Origin: Candidatus Kapaibacterium sp. | GTDB lineage: Bacteria > Bacteroidota > Ignavibacteria > Kapaibacteriales > NICIL-2 | Reading direction: 5' to 3' | Assembly: GCA_026003475.1 (NCBI GenBank) | Contig: BPHJ01000001.1 | Coordinates: forward strand, 1,239,189-1,303,188 | Length of the DNA stretch: 64,000 nucleotides | Part shown: in pieces, positions 10,385 through 19,581 of the stretch | Position numbering within the stretch: the first letter of the stretch is position 1 | Layout: each line of letters opens with the position of its first letter | Notes under the pieces: model-generated | Databases searched by the model: none | What the model was told of the DNA's origin: nothing | The model's input: the letters and a program-made list of their open reading frames with translations, nothing else | Made by a program: the position numbers and the translations under genes

Positions 10385-11603
10385 TCTGTTGCTCGAGCGA
10401 CGACACCCACCGATTGAAATACATCATGAGAACTGCCGTAACTGGCACAGCACCAATGAGCCCAAGCAGTCCGAAGAAATGTCCGAACACAAACAGGGAA
10501 ACGATCAGCAGCACGGGATGCAAGCCAACACGCTTGCCGGTCACGCGCGGATCAATGACGTACGTGCCGATGAAGTGCAACAAGTTGATGATGATGGTGA
10601 CCAAAACGATGTCCAGAATCGGGTGTGGCGATTCAGCTAAGATGATCGCAACGATGGCAATGAGCAAGCTGGCAAGCAAACCAACATAGGGGATTGGATT
10701 GAGCAACCCACAAATGACACCCAGGAACACACCGTACGGAATTCCAGCAGCGACAAAACCACCAATGCCGAGGACGCCGACAAATGTAGCGGTGATAAGC
10801 TGGCCCGTGATGTAGGCGCGTATGATGCGGTTGATTTCGACAATATCACGGAGGAGCCGTGGAGAACGCCGGCTGAGGAGCTGAACAATGAGCGTTTTCA
10901 AGCGAGGCATATCCATCAGCAAGTAAAACGCCAGCAGGGGTACCAAGATGATATTGACCACCTGAGCAATAACACCAGCAGCACCTTCCAAAAAAACCAA
11001 CACCAGCGAGAACAGGTACTGGGAGAGATTCTCCAGCCGTGGCATCAAATAATCTTGCACCAACGATCGAATCTGGTCGCTTGGAATTCCCAGTGAGCGT
11101 AGCCAGCGATAGAACTGCCGACTTTCGAGAAATTGCTGAGATGCTGTAACCAACGAGGAAATGCTCTTGACCAGCTCCTGCAACTGGGACCAAACCACCG
11201 GCGCCAGAAATATCGCGATGACAGTCGTGATACCAATCAGCATGGCATTGACGACCAATGCTGATACCCACCGCCGTATTCCCCAGCGCTCGGCGCGTGT
11301 GACCAGTGGGTCGAGAACGTAGGCGATGAAAAACGCCAGCGCGAATGGGAGAAGGACGGTCCCCAAATCGGCAACAATCCACAGAGCAAAGAGTAGCGTG
11401 GCCCAGTTCGAGAGGCGTCGTGCCAGTGGAACCTGCGCGCGAAGCGGTACTAAAAACACCATCGCACTCCCATAGAGCAGTAGCGGCGTCAAGGGGCCTG
11501 CCAGCAGTCCTGCCGAATGGAAAAAGACCGCGATCAGGACCGCCGCAATCGCAATTCCGCCAAGGACCGTCGTCGTGCCGCGCACAAGGGTACCGTCGGA
11601 CAA
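10350..11603 (-). CDS. AI-2E family transporter (PerM/YhhT-like)
   Basis: Multi-TM; 'NIILVPLLAFYLLMDMPRLK', 'GYIxGQ-like' AYITGQLI region, 'LLNPIPYVGLLASLLIAIV', 'YVIDPRVTGKRVGLHPVLLIVSLFVFGHFFGLLGLIGAVP'. Confidence 0.9.
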   Translation of the reverse strand: MSDGTLVRGTTTVLGGIAIAAVLIAVFFHSAGLLAGPLTPLLLYGSAMVFLVPLRAQVPLARRLSNWATLLFALWIVADLGTVLLPFALAFFIAYVLDPLVTRAERWGIRRWVSALVVNAMLIGITTVIAIFLAPVVWSQLQELVKSISSLVTASQQFLESRQFYRWLRSLGIPSDQIRSLVQDYLMPRLENLSQYLFSLVLVFLEGAAGVIAQVVNIILVPLLAFYLLMDMPRLKTLIVQLLSRRSPRLLRDIVEINRIIRAYITGQLITATFVGVLGIGGFVAAGIPYGVFLGVICGLLNPIPYVGLLASLLIAIVAIILAESPHPILDIVLVTIIINLLHFIGTYVIDPRVTGKRVGLHPVLLIVSLFVFGHFFGLLGLIGAVPVTAVLMMYFNRWVSSLEQQIVEQPVSDDAA

Positions 11604-11609
11604 GATACC

Positions 11610-12053
11610 TTAGACTTCCGCATCCGCATTGGCCCGCTGGCAGTACCGATCGTAAGCATCCACCAGGAGGCGCGCAATCGTTTCGGGATAGTTCCCCTCG
11701 ATCTGGTGGCGGTGAATCATTACTGCCAGGGTACCATCAACAAAGAGTGCCATCGAGGGCGACGACGGTGGTTGCCCAGCAAGATATTTCTCGCGCGCAT
11801 ACTGGGTAGCTTCCGTATCCATACCAGCAAATACGGTCACCAGATGATCGGGCTTGACGCTGTGATGGAGCGACAATGCAACCGCTGGTCGAGCACTCCC
11901 AGCAGCACAGCCACAGACAGAGTTAATCACCAGCAAGGTTGTCCCGCTACGGGACAGCGCGCGGTCAACATCGTCTGGTGTGCGCAATTCTTCAAACCCC
12001 AGACGAACCAGCTCCTCGCGCATCGGGGCAACAAATAAAGGATCGTAACGCAT
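11610..12053 (-). CDS. BrxA/BrxB family bacilliredoxin
   Basis: 'NSVCGCAAGSARPAVALSL' CGC motif, 'VFAGMDTEATQYAREKYLAGQPPSSPSMALFVDG'. Confidence 0.93.
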   Translation of the reverse strand: MRYDPLFVAPMREELVRLGFEELRTPDDVDRALSRSGTTLLVINSVCGCAAGSARPAVALSLHHSVKPDHLVTVFAGMDTEATQYAREKYLAGQPPSSPSMALFVDGTLAVMIHRHQIEGNYPETIARLLVDAYDRYCQRANADAEV

Positions 12054-12085
12054 TGGATCACCGACAAGTGGTATGACTACCGCCG

Positions 12086-12093
12086 CAAAACTA
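12086..12093 (-). promoter_or_regulatory. putative -7 box TAGTTTTG upstream of bacilliredoxin
   Basis: CAAAACTA on + strand, 33 nt from ATG at 12053. Confidence 0.35.
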
Positions 12094-12154
12094 CGGCAGC
12101 TCGACTTCAGAGAAGCCGGTATATTCGCCAGTGTCCAACAGTTTCACGCACACG

Positions 12155-13015
12155 ATGCAGGTAATTACCGCCATCTCCGAGATGCAGCAATGGAGCCAAC
12201 AGCAGCGCCGGATGGGTAAAACCATTGGCGTTGTACCAACGATGGGCTACCTTCATGACGGACACTGTTCGCTGATTGAGCGTGCTGCCACCGAGTGTGA
12301 TGCCGTCGTCACGACGATCTTTGTCAACCCTCTCCAATTCGGTCAGGGTGAGGACTTCGAACGGTATCCCCGCGATATGGAGCGAGACACAACTATTGCA
12401 CGTGCTGCTGGGAGCAGCGTTGTTTTTGCACCAACCACCGCAGAGATGTATCCATCCGGTTTTGCAACAACAATTGACGTCGGCCCCATCGCCGAACGCT
12501 TCGAGGGCGCGTTCCGTCCTGGGCACTTCCGCGGTGTAGCAACCGTTGTGGCAAAGCTGTTCAACCTTACACAGCCCCACGTTGCGTACTTCGGGCAGAA
12601 AGACTACCAGCAGTGCCTGGTAATCTCCCAAATGGTACGCGACCTGAACATGGACATCACACTACGGATTCTTCCAACGGTCCGGGATCAGGACGGTCTT
12701 GCCATGAGTTCGCGGAACGTGTATCTGTCGGCGGAGCAACGGCGCACCGCATCCCTGCTCTACCGTGCGCTCCAAGCAGGCATAGACGCGATCGCTCGGG
12801 GCGAACGGCGACGGGAGCATATCAATAAGCGGATGCAGGAAATACTCGACCAGATACCCGATGCACGGATTGATTATGCTGCCGCCGCAACGGCGGAGCG
12901 ATTGGAAGAACCAGATGAATTCCCTCCTGGTGCAAGCGTCGTGCTCCTCCTGGCAGTTCGCATCGGTTCAACCCGGCTCATTGACAACATGCTTACAACA
13001 GTCCCCTACGACTGA
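12155..13015 (+). CDS. panC: pantoate--beta-alanine ligase
   Basis: 'IGVVPTMGYLHDGHCSLIERA', 'TTIFVNPLQFGQGEDFERYPRD', 'VAYFGQKDYQQC'; ORF open from 12131. Confidence 0.95.
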   Translation: MQVITAISEMQQWSQQQRRMGKTIGVVPTMGYLHDGHCSLIERAATECDAVVTTIFVNPLQFGQGEDFERYPRDMERDTTIARAAGSSVVFAPTTAEMYPSGFATTIDVGPIAERFEGAFRPGHFRGVATVVAKLFNLTQPHVAYFGQKDYQQCLVISQMVRDLNMDITLRILPTVRDQDGLAMSSRNVYLSAEQRRTASLLYRALQAGIDAIARGERRREHINKRMQEILDQIPDARIDYAAAATAERLEEPDEFPPGASVVLLLAVRIGSTRLIDNMLTTVPYD

Positions 13016-13419
13016 TCGAGCACATATACGATGCCGTTCTCTCTGCGAAGCGGCACACGCGACAAGGGTGCAGGCGGCGGACCGCTGACAACTTTCCCTT
13101 CCGCATCGAATACACCCCCATGGCACGGACAGAAAAATTGCTCGGCTGCTGGTTCGTAGCGCACTATGCAGTTGCCGTGTGTGCAGCGCAAGTCGAGGGC
13201 AAGAATGTCTTGGCCATGGGCACGCATCACGATCGGGCGTCGGTTGATTTCCATGTGGAGCAATCCACTGCTACGGAGCTCCGTTTCGGTGCACGCTGCG
13301 ACCTTTCGAAACTGGGCTCGCCGCAGCGGCTCTTGGCGAAGCAGTGCCGCCATCAACCAACCCAAACCAACGCCCCACCCCGCATGGAACACCACCTCCA
13401 ACCAGCCGCGGCGTGTCAT
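13006..13419 (-). CDS. Rieske [2Fe-2S] protein with Tat-like N-terminus
   Basis: 'CTHGNC...FFCPCHGGVFDAEGKVVSGPPPAPL'; N-terminal 'MTRRGWLEVVFHAGWGVGLGWLMAALL'. Confidence 0.9.
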   Translation of the reverse strand: MTRRGWLEVVFHAGWGVGLGWLMAALLRQEPLRRAQFRKVAACTETELRSSGLLHMEINRRPIVMRAHGQDILALDLRCTHGNCIVRYEPAAEQFFCPCHGGVFDAEGKVVSGPPPAPLSRVPLRRENGIVYVLDQS

Positions 13420-13832
13420 TTGTGAGCAGTCTGGTGATGCTGACATAACTCCAGCAACACGCCACCGGTGGATTTGGGGTGCAAGAATGCAATGAGCATA
13501 TCGTGTGCTCCCCGTGTCGGCGTTGCATTGATAAGTTGGATACCCTGTTGTGCCAGACGGTCGAGCTCGGCAGCAACGTCGTCACTCTCGAATGCAAGGT
13601 GGTGAATTCCATCGCCTCGCTGCTCAAGAAAGCGTGCAATTGGTGAGTCCGGCGATGTGGGCGCGACAAGCTCGATCCGAACACCACCGACAACGAACGA
13701 CGCCACTTCGACCCGTTGTTCGGGGACAACTTCGCGATGAATCGCCGCTGGTTGAAAAATCTGCTGATAGAGAGCAAGGCTCTTTTCGAGATCCGCGACA
13801 GCAATGCCGATATGGGAAAGTCGCTGAATCAT
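13416..13832 (-). CDS. mce: methylmalonyl-CoA epimerase (VOC superfamily)
   Basis: 'LSHIGIAVADLEKSLALYQQIF', 'DGIHHLAFESDDV', 'GGVLLELCQ'; ATGA overlaps with both neighbours. Confidence 0.88.
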   Translation of the reverse strand: MIQRLSHIGIAVADLEKSLALYQQIFQPAAIHREVVPEQRVEVASFVVGGVRIELVAPTSPDSPIARFLEQRGDGIHHLAFESDDVAAELDRLAQQGIQLINATPTRGAHDMLIAFLHPKSTGGVLLELCQHHQTAHK

Positions 13833-14594
13833 TCCGACTGCACAGGGATGTGTTTGCTCAAAAAGTAGTAGTGCTCCAATTGGCGGAGTTGGTCGGGGGT
13901 ATTGACTCCACAGAACTGCTGCCACTCCGGATGCATCCACGCATCAACTCGGTGCCCACGCTCACGCAAAACCGAAACTGCATCGGTCAGGTAGTATTCG
14001 CCTTGCGCATTCGATGCAGTGACGGACGTGAGCGCATCGAGCAGAGACTTTACTAGTAGCAGCATACGTTCCAGTGTTGATCTCGGTGATGGAACGTTGC
14101 TGAGGCAGCAGGTCCGCATCCTCGACGATTGCTTCGAATGTTCCGTCCGATGCGCGAAGAATTCGACCGTAACCTTGGGGATCAGGGACTATGGTTGAAA
14201 GAACGCTCAACGCAGCATCACTGCGATGGTGGTGGTCGAGGAATTCCCGCACCGTCTGGCTGCGAACCATGGGAACATCACCGTTAGCAATCAAGAGCGT
14301 GCCGTTCCACTCATCCAGCAGGGGTGCTACCTGTAGCACTGCATGTGCGGTACCGCGCTGTTGTGTCTGCACGGCGATTTCGATTCCCCGATAGTATTCG
14401 TTCACGTAGGCAATAACCTGTTCGCGTCCGAAGCCAACGACGACGATAATCCGATCCAAGGACAGTGACTGTAACGAGTCGAGCACGTACCCCAGCAGGG
14501 GCTTTCCCGCTAACGGAACTAATACTTTCGGCAGCGCTGGGTTGCCCATCCGCTTGCCCTTGCCTGCCGCCAAGACAACACCAACAGTCTCCAT
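13829..14594 (-). pseudogene. GlmU-type nucleotidyltransferase (uridylyltransferase domain only), interrupted by an apparent 1-nt frameshift near 14055-14067
   Basis: Frame A (13962-14594) gives 'VVLAAGKGKRMGNPALPKVLVPLAGKPLLGYVLDSL...QRGTAHAVLQ...GNGDVP-like IANGDVPM...ITEINTGTY'; frame B (13829-14119) continues 'LLLVKSLLDALTSVTASNAQGEYYLTDAVSVLRERGHRVDAW...FCGVNTPDQLRQLE'. Confidence 0.85.
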
Positions 14595-14968
14595 TACTCA
14601 AGCCACCGGTGGGCTTGGACGCTTGTGCTCAGTTCGATGATCGAGTTGCGCTCGTCGACCAAAACAACCGTCGGTTGATGGCGTCGTGCTTCGTCGTCGG
14701 TCATCTGGGCGTAGGTCAAGATGATGACTCGATCACCAACGTGCCCTTTGCGGGCTGCAGCACCATTGAGACAGACCATACCACTTCCCCGCTCGCCTGG
14801 GATGACGTACGTCTCGAACCGCTCGCCGTTGTTGATGTTGAGAACCGAAACCTGTTCGTAGGGCAGCATATCGGCTGCTTCCATCAACTGCTCGTCGAGC
14901 GTGAGACTGCCCTCGTAGTGGAGGTTTGCTTCGGTGATCGTTGCGCGATGAATTTTCGATTTGAACAT
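14594..14968 (-). CDS. panD: aspartate 1-decarboxylase
   Basis: '[73 protein letters not shown]'. Confidence 0.96.
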   Translation of the reverse strand: MFKSKIHRATITEANLHYEGSLTLDEQLMEAADMLPYEQVSVLNINNGERFETYVIPGERGSGMVCLNGAAARKGHVGDRVIILTYAQMTDDEARRHQPTVVLVDERNSIIELSTSVQAHRWLE

Positions 14969-15008
14969 GATGCGTCGCATAGCACGTCTATTGGTCGAGT
15001 ACACACTG

Positions 15009-15016
15009 CAAAGTTA
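15009..15016 (-). promoter_or_regulatory. putative -7 box TAACTTTG upstream of panD
   Basis: CAAAGTTA on + strand, 41 nt from panD ATG at 14968. Confidence 0.3.
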
Positions 15017-15051
15017 CACGTGCGTAAACGACCACCCCCGCTGTTCTATTG

Positions 15052-15471
15052 CTACCGCCGCAGTGAACGCAGCCGATCGCTCGGATCAACCAGCGATGTT
15101 ATGCGAATACCGAAGTGCTTGTCAATAACAACGACTTCGCCTTCGGCAATTTTCCGACCGTTGACCAGAACATCTACCGGCTCACTGACGAGTTTATCGA
15201 ATTCGATGACCGATCCGCGCGACAAGCGAAGAATATCGCGGATCATCATCGTCGTTCGTCCCAGCTCGATCGAAAGGACAAGCTGCAAGTCGTAGAGCAG
15301 ATCAAGTTTCGGATTGAGCCCCTGCCCACCGTTGGAAGATTGGTCATCTCCTTGGGTATCGAGGTCGGAAAATGCTGGCTCGGCAACCTGGACTTTATCT
15401 TCCTCGTTGACGGCTTGCTGCTCTGGCATCGCCTTGAGCATGGCATCAATTTCATCTTGCGAGAGGGTCAT
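15052..15471 (-). CDS. fliN: flagellar motor switch protein FliN (FliY-like N-terminus)
   Basis: SpoA domain 'LQLVLSIELGRTTMMIRDILRLSRGSVIEFDKLVSEPVDVLVNGRKIAEGEVVVIDKHFGIRI'; N-terminus 'MTLSQDEIDAMLKAM'. Confidence 0.93.
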   Translation of the reverse strand: MTLSQDEIDAMLKAMPEQQAVNEEDKVQVAEPAFSDLDTQGDDQSSNGGQGLNPKLDLLYDLQLVLSIELGRTTMMIRDILRLSRGSVIEFDKLVSEPVDVLVNGRKIAEGEVVVIDKHFGIRITSLVDPSDRLRSLRR

Positions 15472-15492
15472 GGCGTTTCAACAGTAATGGTG

Positions 15493-16494
15493 TCACGTCG
15501 AATACACGAGAATGTCGTCGGTATCAAGGCTGCGTCGGATGCGAATTGCTTTGTGATCGCCGACCTTTCCTGGTCGTGCGGCAAAGCGTGGTTTGCCATC
15601 GAGTGTCACCAGCAGTTCGCCGGTAATCTCGGTATCAAGCTTGAGAACATCGCCAACCTTCAGATCGAGCAATTCACGCACAGAAATGGTCGCCTTACCC
15701 AGTTCGGCAACCAGCGTCAGCTCGACCACGCTCAGCAGTTGTTGCAGTACACGTACGCTTTCCTGCTCGCGGTCGCGGCGGCGGCCTGCGAGCCGAGCAC
15801 CGAGCGCTTCCCTGTTGAGCCGGGCAATGATTTCCTCCAGTGCGAACGTTGGGTAGCAGATATTCATCACGAATGCATTCAACCCGATGCTCACGTCGAA
15901 CGAAACAACCAGCACGATCTCCGATGCTGGAGCGATTTGCACAAAGTCTGGTTCGCTCTCAAAACGATTGTACCGGAGTGTGCAATCGGTAACAGACTTC
16001 CACGCTCCCGATAAATCAGACAGAATATGCTCGACGACTCCACGCAGAACCGCCTGTTCGATGGGCGTAATCGAGCGGGGCTTGCGAACCTGCTGCTCAG
16101 CAGATCCACCTAGGAGACGCTCGATCAATGACAGTGCAAGCGGCGGACCAATCTCGAGAACGCCAGAACCATCGGCTCCCTCGATGTCGAACACGTACAA
16201 GCAATTCGGATTGGTGACTGAGAGAATGTACTCCGAATAAAAAAGTTGATCAACCGACGTCACGTTGACGGTTGCAACTGTCTGGAGCTTAGAGACAAAG
16301 TAGTAGCTGAGTGTTTCGGCGAACGTTTCATGGATGTTTTGGATCGTGCGAAGCTGATTTTTCGAGATGCGATTGGGACGACGGAAATCGTAGCTTGCGA
16401 CGTCTTGCCGACTGAACGTATCCGAAGTCGTCGCATCCTGTTTTGCTGCCTGCAGCAGACTATCAATTTCATCCTGGCTGAGGTATTCCGGCAT
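15493..16494 (-). CDS. fliM: flagellar motor switch protein FliM
   Basis: 'LSQDEIDSLLQAAKQ', 'YDFRRPNRISKNQLRTIQNIHETFAE', C-terminal SpoA domain. Confidence 0.96.
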   Translation of the reverse strand: MPEYLSQDEIDSLLQAAKQDATTSDTFSRQDVASYDFRRPNRISKNQLRTIQNIHETFAETLSYYFVSKLQTVATVNVTSVDQLFYSEYILSVTNPNCLYVFDIEGADGSGVLEIGPPLALSLIERLLGGSAEQQVRKPRSITPIEQAVLRGVVEHILSDLSGAWKSVTDCTLRYNRFESEPDFVQIAPASEIVLVVSFDVSIGLNAFVMNICYPTFALEEIIARLNREALGARLAGRRRDREQESVRVLQQLLSVVELTLVAELGKATISVRELLDLKVGDVLKLDTEITGELLVTLDGKPRFAARPGKVGDHKAIRIRRSLDTDDILVYST

Positions 16495-16502
16495 AGCAGT
16501 CG

Positions 16503-17057
16503 CTACTGAATAACAAACTTGGGAAAGTACACGTTGCGAAGCTTGACGCCCTCGAGCGCATTGAAATAGGGCTTCAGATCGCTGCGCAAGATCGTCCGCA
16601 ATGAGTCGCGTAGCTTCAAGTCCTGGAGTTCCTCGAGAGTGTAACTCGACACACGCGCGATGATCCGATCCTGGATCGGGATCATGAGCTTTTCCTCGAC
16701 TTCTTTGGCTTTCTCTGCTGGAGAAACTTCAATCCCGACCGAGAGAACAACAATGTGAGATGCCGAACCACGTGGATTGATGTAGAGATCGGCTTTGGGT
16801 GTCACGATACCTTCCACTTTCTGGACAAGGATCGGACCGGTTTCTTCTTCATCGGTTGAGTCCTGAGACAGCTCGGTCGTATGTTGCGCCGCCGGTGAGG
16901 GATGGTCTGCTGATGGAGCAAATATCTTCAGCGCAGCAAGCACAATACCAGCTTGCACGACGATAATGCCCAAGATGATTCCGATGAGCACCGGTAAGCG
17001 AATACCCTTTTTGGGTGTCTCTTCCGGCGTTGGCACTTCGTGTTCGAGATCGGCCAT
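16503..17057 (-). CDS. fliL: flagellar basal body-associated protein FliL
   Basis: Single N-terminal TM, 'RIIARVSSYTLEELQDLKLRDSLRTILRSDLKPYFNALEGVKLRNVYFPKFVIQ'; adjacent to fliM. Confidence 0.88.
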   Translation of the reverse strand: MADLEHEVPTPEETPKKGIRLPVLIGIILGIIVVQAGIVLAALKIFAPSADHPSPAAQHTTELSQDSTDEEETGPILVQKVEGIVTPKADLYINPRGSASHIVVLSVGIEVSPAEKAKEVEEKLMIPIQDRIIARVSSYTLEELQDLKLRDSLRTILRSDLKPYFNALEGVKLRNVYFPKFVIQ

Positions 17058-17178
17058 GGCTATTCCTCCATGAAGCGTTTGTATTGCACAGCACGTAAAA
17101 AGCGTGCCAATTGCACCTGTATCGAATATCGGCGGTCGGGCGAAAAACTGTTGCATCAGCATGCACCAAGGCGCAGTG

Positions 17179-17186
17179 TAAATTTG
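17179..17186 (+). promoter_or_regulatory. putative -7 box TAAATTTG
   Basis: 28 nt upstream of ATG 17214. Confidence 0.3.
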
Positions 17187-17213
17187 TTGGCATCATAACC
17201 GCTTCTCCCACGG

Positions 17214-18842
17214 ATGCGAATTCCGACTACTTGGGCATTGTTCACCATCATCGCGACTGCACTGGCGGTCGCGGTGTATGCGCAATCAGACACAACAATT
17301 CTGAGCGGCAAGCAGCCGCCACAGAGCTTCTACCTTCACCCAGAGAGTGGAACTTCGCCGATGCTTCGTTCCCAAACAACCCGCAGTACAACCATCCCGG
17401 CGCGACTGCGTTTACTTGGAGTCCGAGTTCCGGTAGCAGGCGAGGCACCTGCGATAGAGCTACGCTTTGCTGTGCTCGATAGTAGCGGTAATGCAATCAT
17501 TGGAATCAGTGATACAACCTACCAACAATGGGAAACACACCTTGTCACTGCTGATGGCTATCAGTACCGGGACAGCGTTACTCCCACCTTGCGCAGCTCC
17601 GTCTGGATAACAGCTCGATTGCGAGTTGCTGTGGTTTTGGAACATTCGCTCATCAGTGCACCCTACCGACTACTCCTTGCACAAGCGCTCAATGCGTTCT
17701 GCACCGCTCTCGGCCCATACGACTCTCTTTCGATCATCGGAGCTGGGGTTCAACCGAAGCTGCTTGTACCGATGACCCTGCGGGATTCGCTTCCGGCTGA
17801 CCTGGCTCAGGTGGCACAGCAGCTCCCCTTCACCGGTGTCAATCGGCTCAGCTACGGGATATTGGCAGCACTCGAGGAGGCAGCGCCATCGGTAGTGATC
17901 GTGCTGACTGCATGCGATGACCATGCATCGCTCGACGTTGTGACACGCGACATTATCGAAAAAGCGATACGTGACAAAACCCGCGTCTATACCATCGCCA
18001 TCGGTGATAACATCGAGACAGGTCCGCTGGAGCTCATTGCTGCCCACACCGGTGGCGCATTCTACCGTTTCTACACAACGTACCCCGAGCAGCTCAGGTC
18101 TGCTGTTCACGAGATCATTCGCGGTGAGCAGGTAGCCAGCACAGCGGTATTCTCACTGCCGACGAGCGTGCAGGTAGTCACCAATGGCGGTTGCATCCTC
18201 ACCCTGCGCTGCAGGTACGCAGGAACGACGTTGAGTGATTCTCTTACGCTTCCACCATCGAGCGCACTCAACCCAACCAGACAAATCCTTGCTGTATTCT
18301 CCGAGCGCTCGAGCGCACTCGATCCAACCACGGCACCAATCATCGAAGCGCTTGCAGAGTTGCTCCGTTCGAACCCAGCACAGGCGATCGAGCTTGTCGG
18401 ACATTCTTTCAAGGAAGGGACGCCCACTCAGCAGGCAGCTCTCGCGGTTCGCCGTGCCCGCGCCGTAAAGGATGCCATCGTAGCGGCAGGTATTAGCGCC
18501 AAGCGCATACGCATTCGGGCAATGGGAGATCTCAAGCCGCTCTATCCGGCTGCCGAGACACCAACCGAACTGGCGTTCAATCGTCGTGTGGAGCTGCGCT
18601 GGCTTGATCCTTCGTTGCTGCCCTACGAATTGGTTGCAGGCTACACTTACAGCGAACAGGAAGCCCTTTCGATGGTGCAGGAGTGGGAACAACGCGGCTA
18701 TCGTGCCTACATCGAGGATGTACTCCTCCATGGACGAGCTGCGCTCCGAATCAAGCTCTGGGGCTATGCCACCCGGCAGGAAGCCATTGCTGCTGCCAAC
18801 GACATTGCCCGACGCTATCGGGCAGTCATCACGATCGAGTAA
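17214..18842 (+). CDS. secreted VWA-like + OmpA + SPOR domain protein
   Basis: Signal peptide; VWA-like 'VAVVLEHSLISAPYRLLLAQAL...VVIVLTACDDHASLD...TRVYTIAIGDNIETGPLELIAAHTGGAFY'; OmpA 'IELVGHSFKEG...RRARAVKDAIVAAGISAKRIRIRAMGD...FNRRVEL'; C-terminal SPOR-like repeat. Confidence 0.8.
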   Translation: MRIPTTWALFTIIATALAVAVYAQSDTTILSGKQPPQSFYLHPESGTSPMLRSQTTRSTTIPARLRLLGVRVPVAGEAPAIELRFAVLDSSGNAIIGISDTTYQQWETHLVTADGYQYRDSVTPTLRSSVWITARLRVAVVLEHSLISAPYRLLLAQALNAFCTALGPYDSLSIIGAGVQPKLLVPMTLRDSLPADLAQVAQQLPFTGVNRLSYGILAALEEAAPSVVIVLTACDDHASLDVVTRDIIEKAIRDKTRVYTIAIGDNIETGPLELIAAHTGGAFYRFYTTYPEQLRSAVHEIIRGEQVASTAVFSLPTSVQVVTNGGCILTLRCRYAGTTLSDSLTLPPSSALNPTRQILAVFSERSSALDPTTAPIIEALAELLRSNPAQAIELVGHSFKEGTPTQQAALAVRRARAVKDAIVAAGISAKRIRIRAMGDLKPLYPAAETPTELAFNRRVELRWLDPSLLPYELVAGYTYSEQEALSMVQEWEQRGYRAYIEDVLLHGRAALRIKLWGYATRQEAIAAANDIARRYRAVITIE

Positions 18843-18843
18843 G

Positions 18844-19578
18844 CTACGTTCGGTTGTGGTAACGCCGAATGGTGAACACTTCTGCAAGCGTCCGCATTGT
18901 ATCGCGAACTGCTCGCACGCGGCTCCGCTCGTCGTTGTACCACTCAACGCCGATTTGTTCGATGCGAAACCCCAACCGTGTTGCCAGATAGATCATCTCG
19001 ATGTCGAAGGCGAAGCCATCAATGATCGCACGGGAAAAAATTTCGATTGCAGCCGGAGCAGTACACCCTTTGAAGCCACACTGCGTGTCCTGATAGCCAC
19101 GTACTAAGACCAGTTGAACGAGCAGATTCCCCGCCACCCCAATCATCTCGCGATACCATGGCTGCCGCTTTCGGACCAACTTACGATCAACGCGGCGACT
19201 ACCGATGACAACATCAGCACCGCGTTCGAATGCAGCAAGCATTTTTCCCAGCTCTTCGATCGGTGTCGAAAGATCGGCATCAGTAAAAGCGCGATATTGA
19301 CCCTGCGCAAGAAGCATTCCCGTCCGGACCGCTGCACCTTTGCCCCTGTTCGCGGTCAAGCGGTACAGCACAACCGATGGAGCAAATGAGCTGACGATCT
19401 CAGCAGTACGATCCTGCGAGCCATCATCAACGACGATGAGCTCCCACGTGTACGGCTGAAGCCGCAGGAATGCCAATACCTTCTCCAGCGTACCGCCGAT
19501 GCGTTCCTCCTCGTTGTAAGCTGGGATGATCAGCGTCAGGTACGGCGTGCCGGCATTGGATGCTGAAAGTTGGGACAT
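18844..19578 (-). CDS. glycosyltransferase family 2 (dolichyl/polyprenyl-phosphate glycosyltransferase-like)
   Basis: 'LTLIIPAYNEEERIGGTLEKVLAFL...VVDDGSQDRTAEIV...NRGKGAAVRTGML...FTDADLSTPIEEL...QDTQCGFKG'. Confidence 0.92.
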   Translation of the reverse strand: MSQLSASNAGTPYLTLIIPAYNEEERIGGTLEKVLAFLRLQPYTWELIVVDDGSQDRTAEIVSSFAPSVVLYRLTANRGKGAAVRTGMLLAQGQYRAFTDADLSTPIEELGKMLAAFERGADVVIGSRRVDRKLVRKRQPWYREMIGVAGNLLVQLVLVRGYQDTQCGFKGCTAPAAIEIFSRAIIDGFAFDIEMIYLATRLGFRIEQIGVEWYNDERSRVRAVRDTMRTLAEVFTIRRYHNRT

Positions 19579-19581
19579 GCA

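Noticed and set aside
15115-16014. 299-aa + strand ORF
   Set aside because: Antisense to fliN/fliM; no protein-family signal
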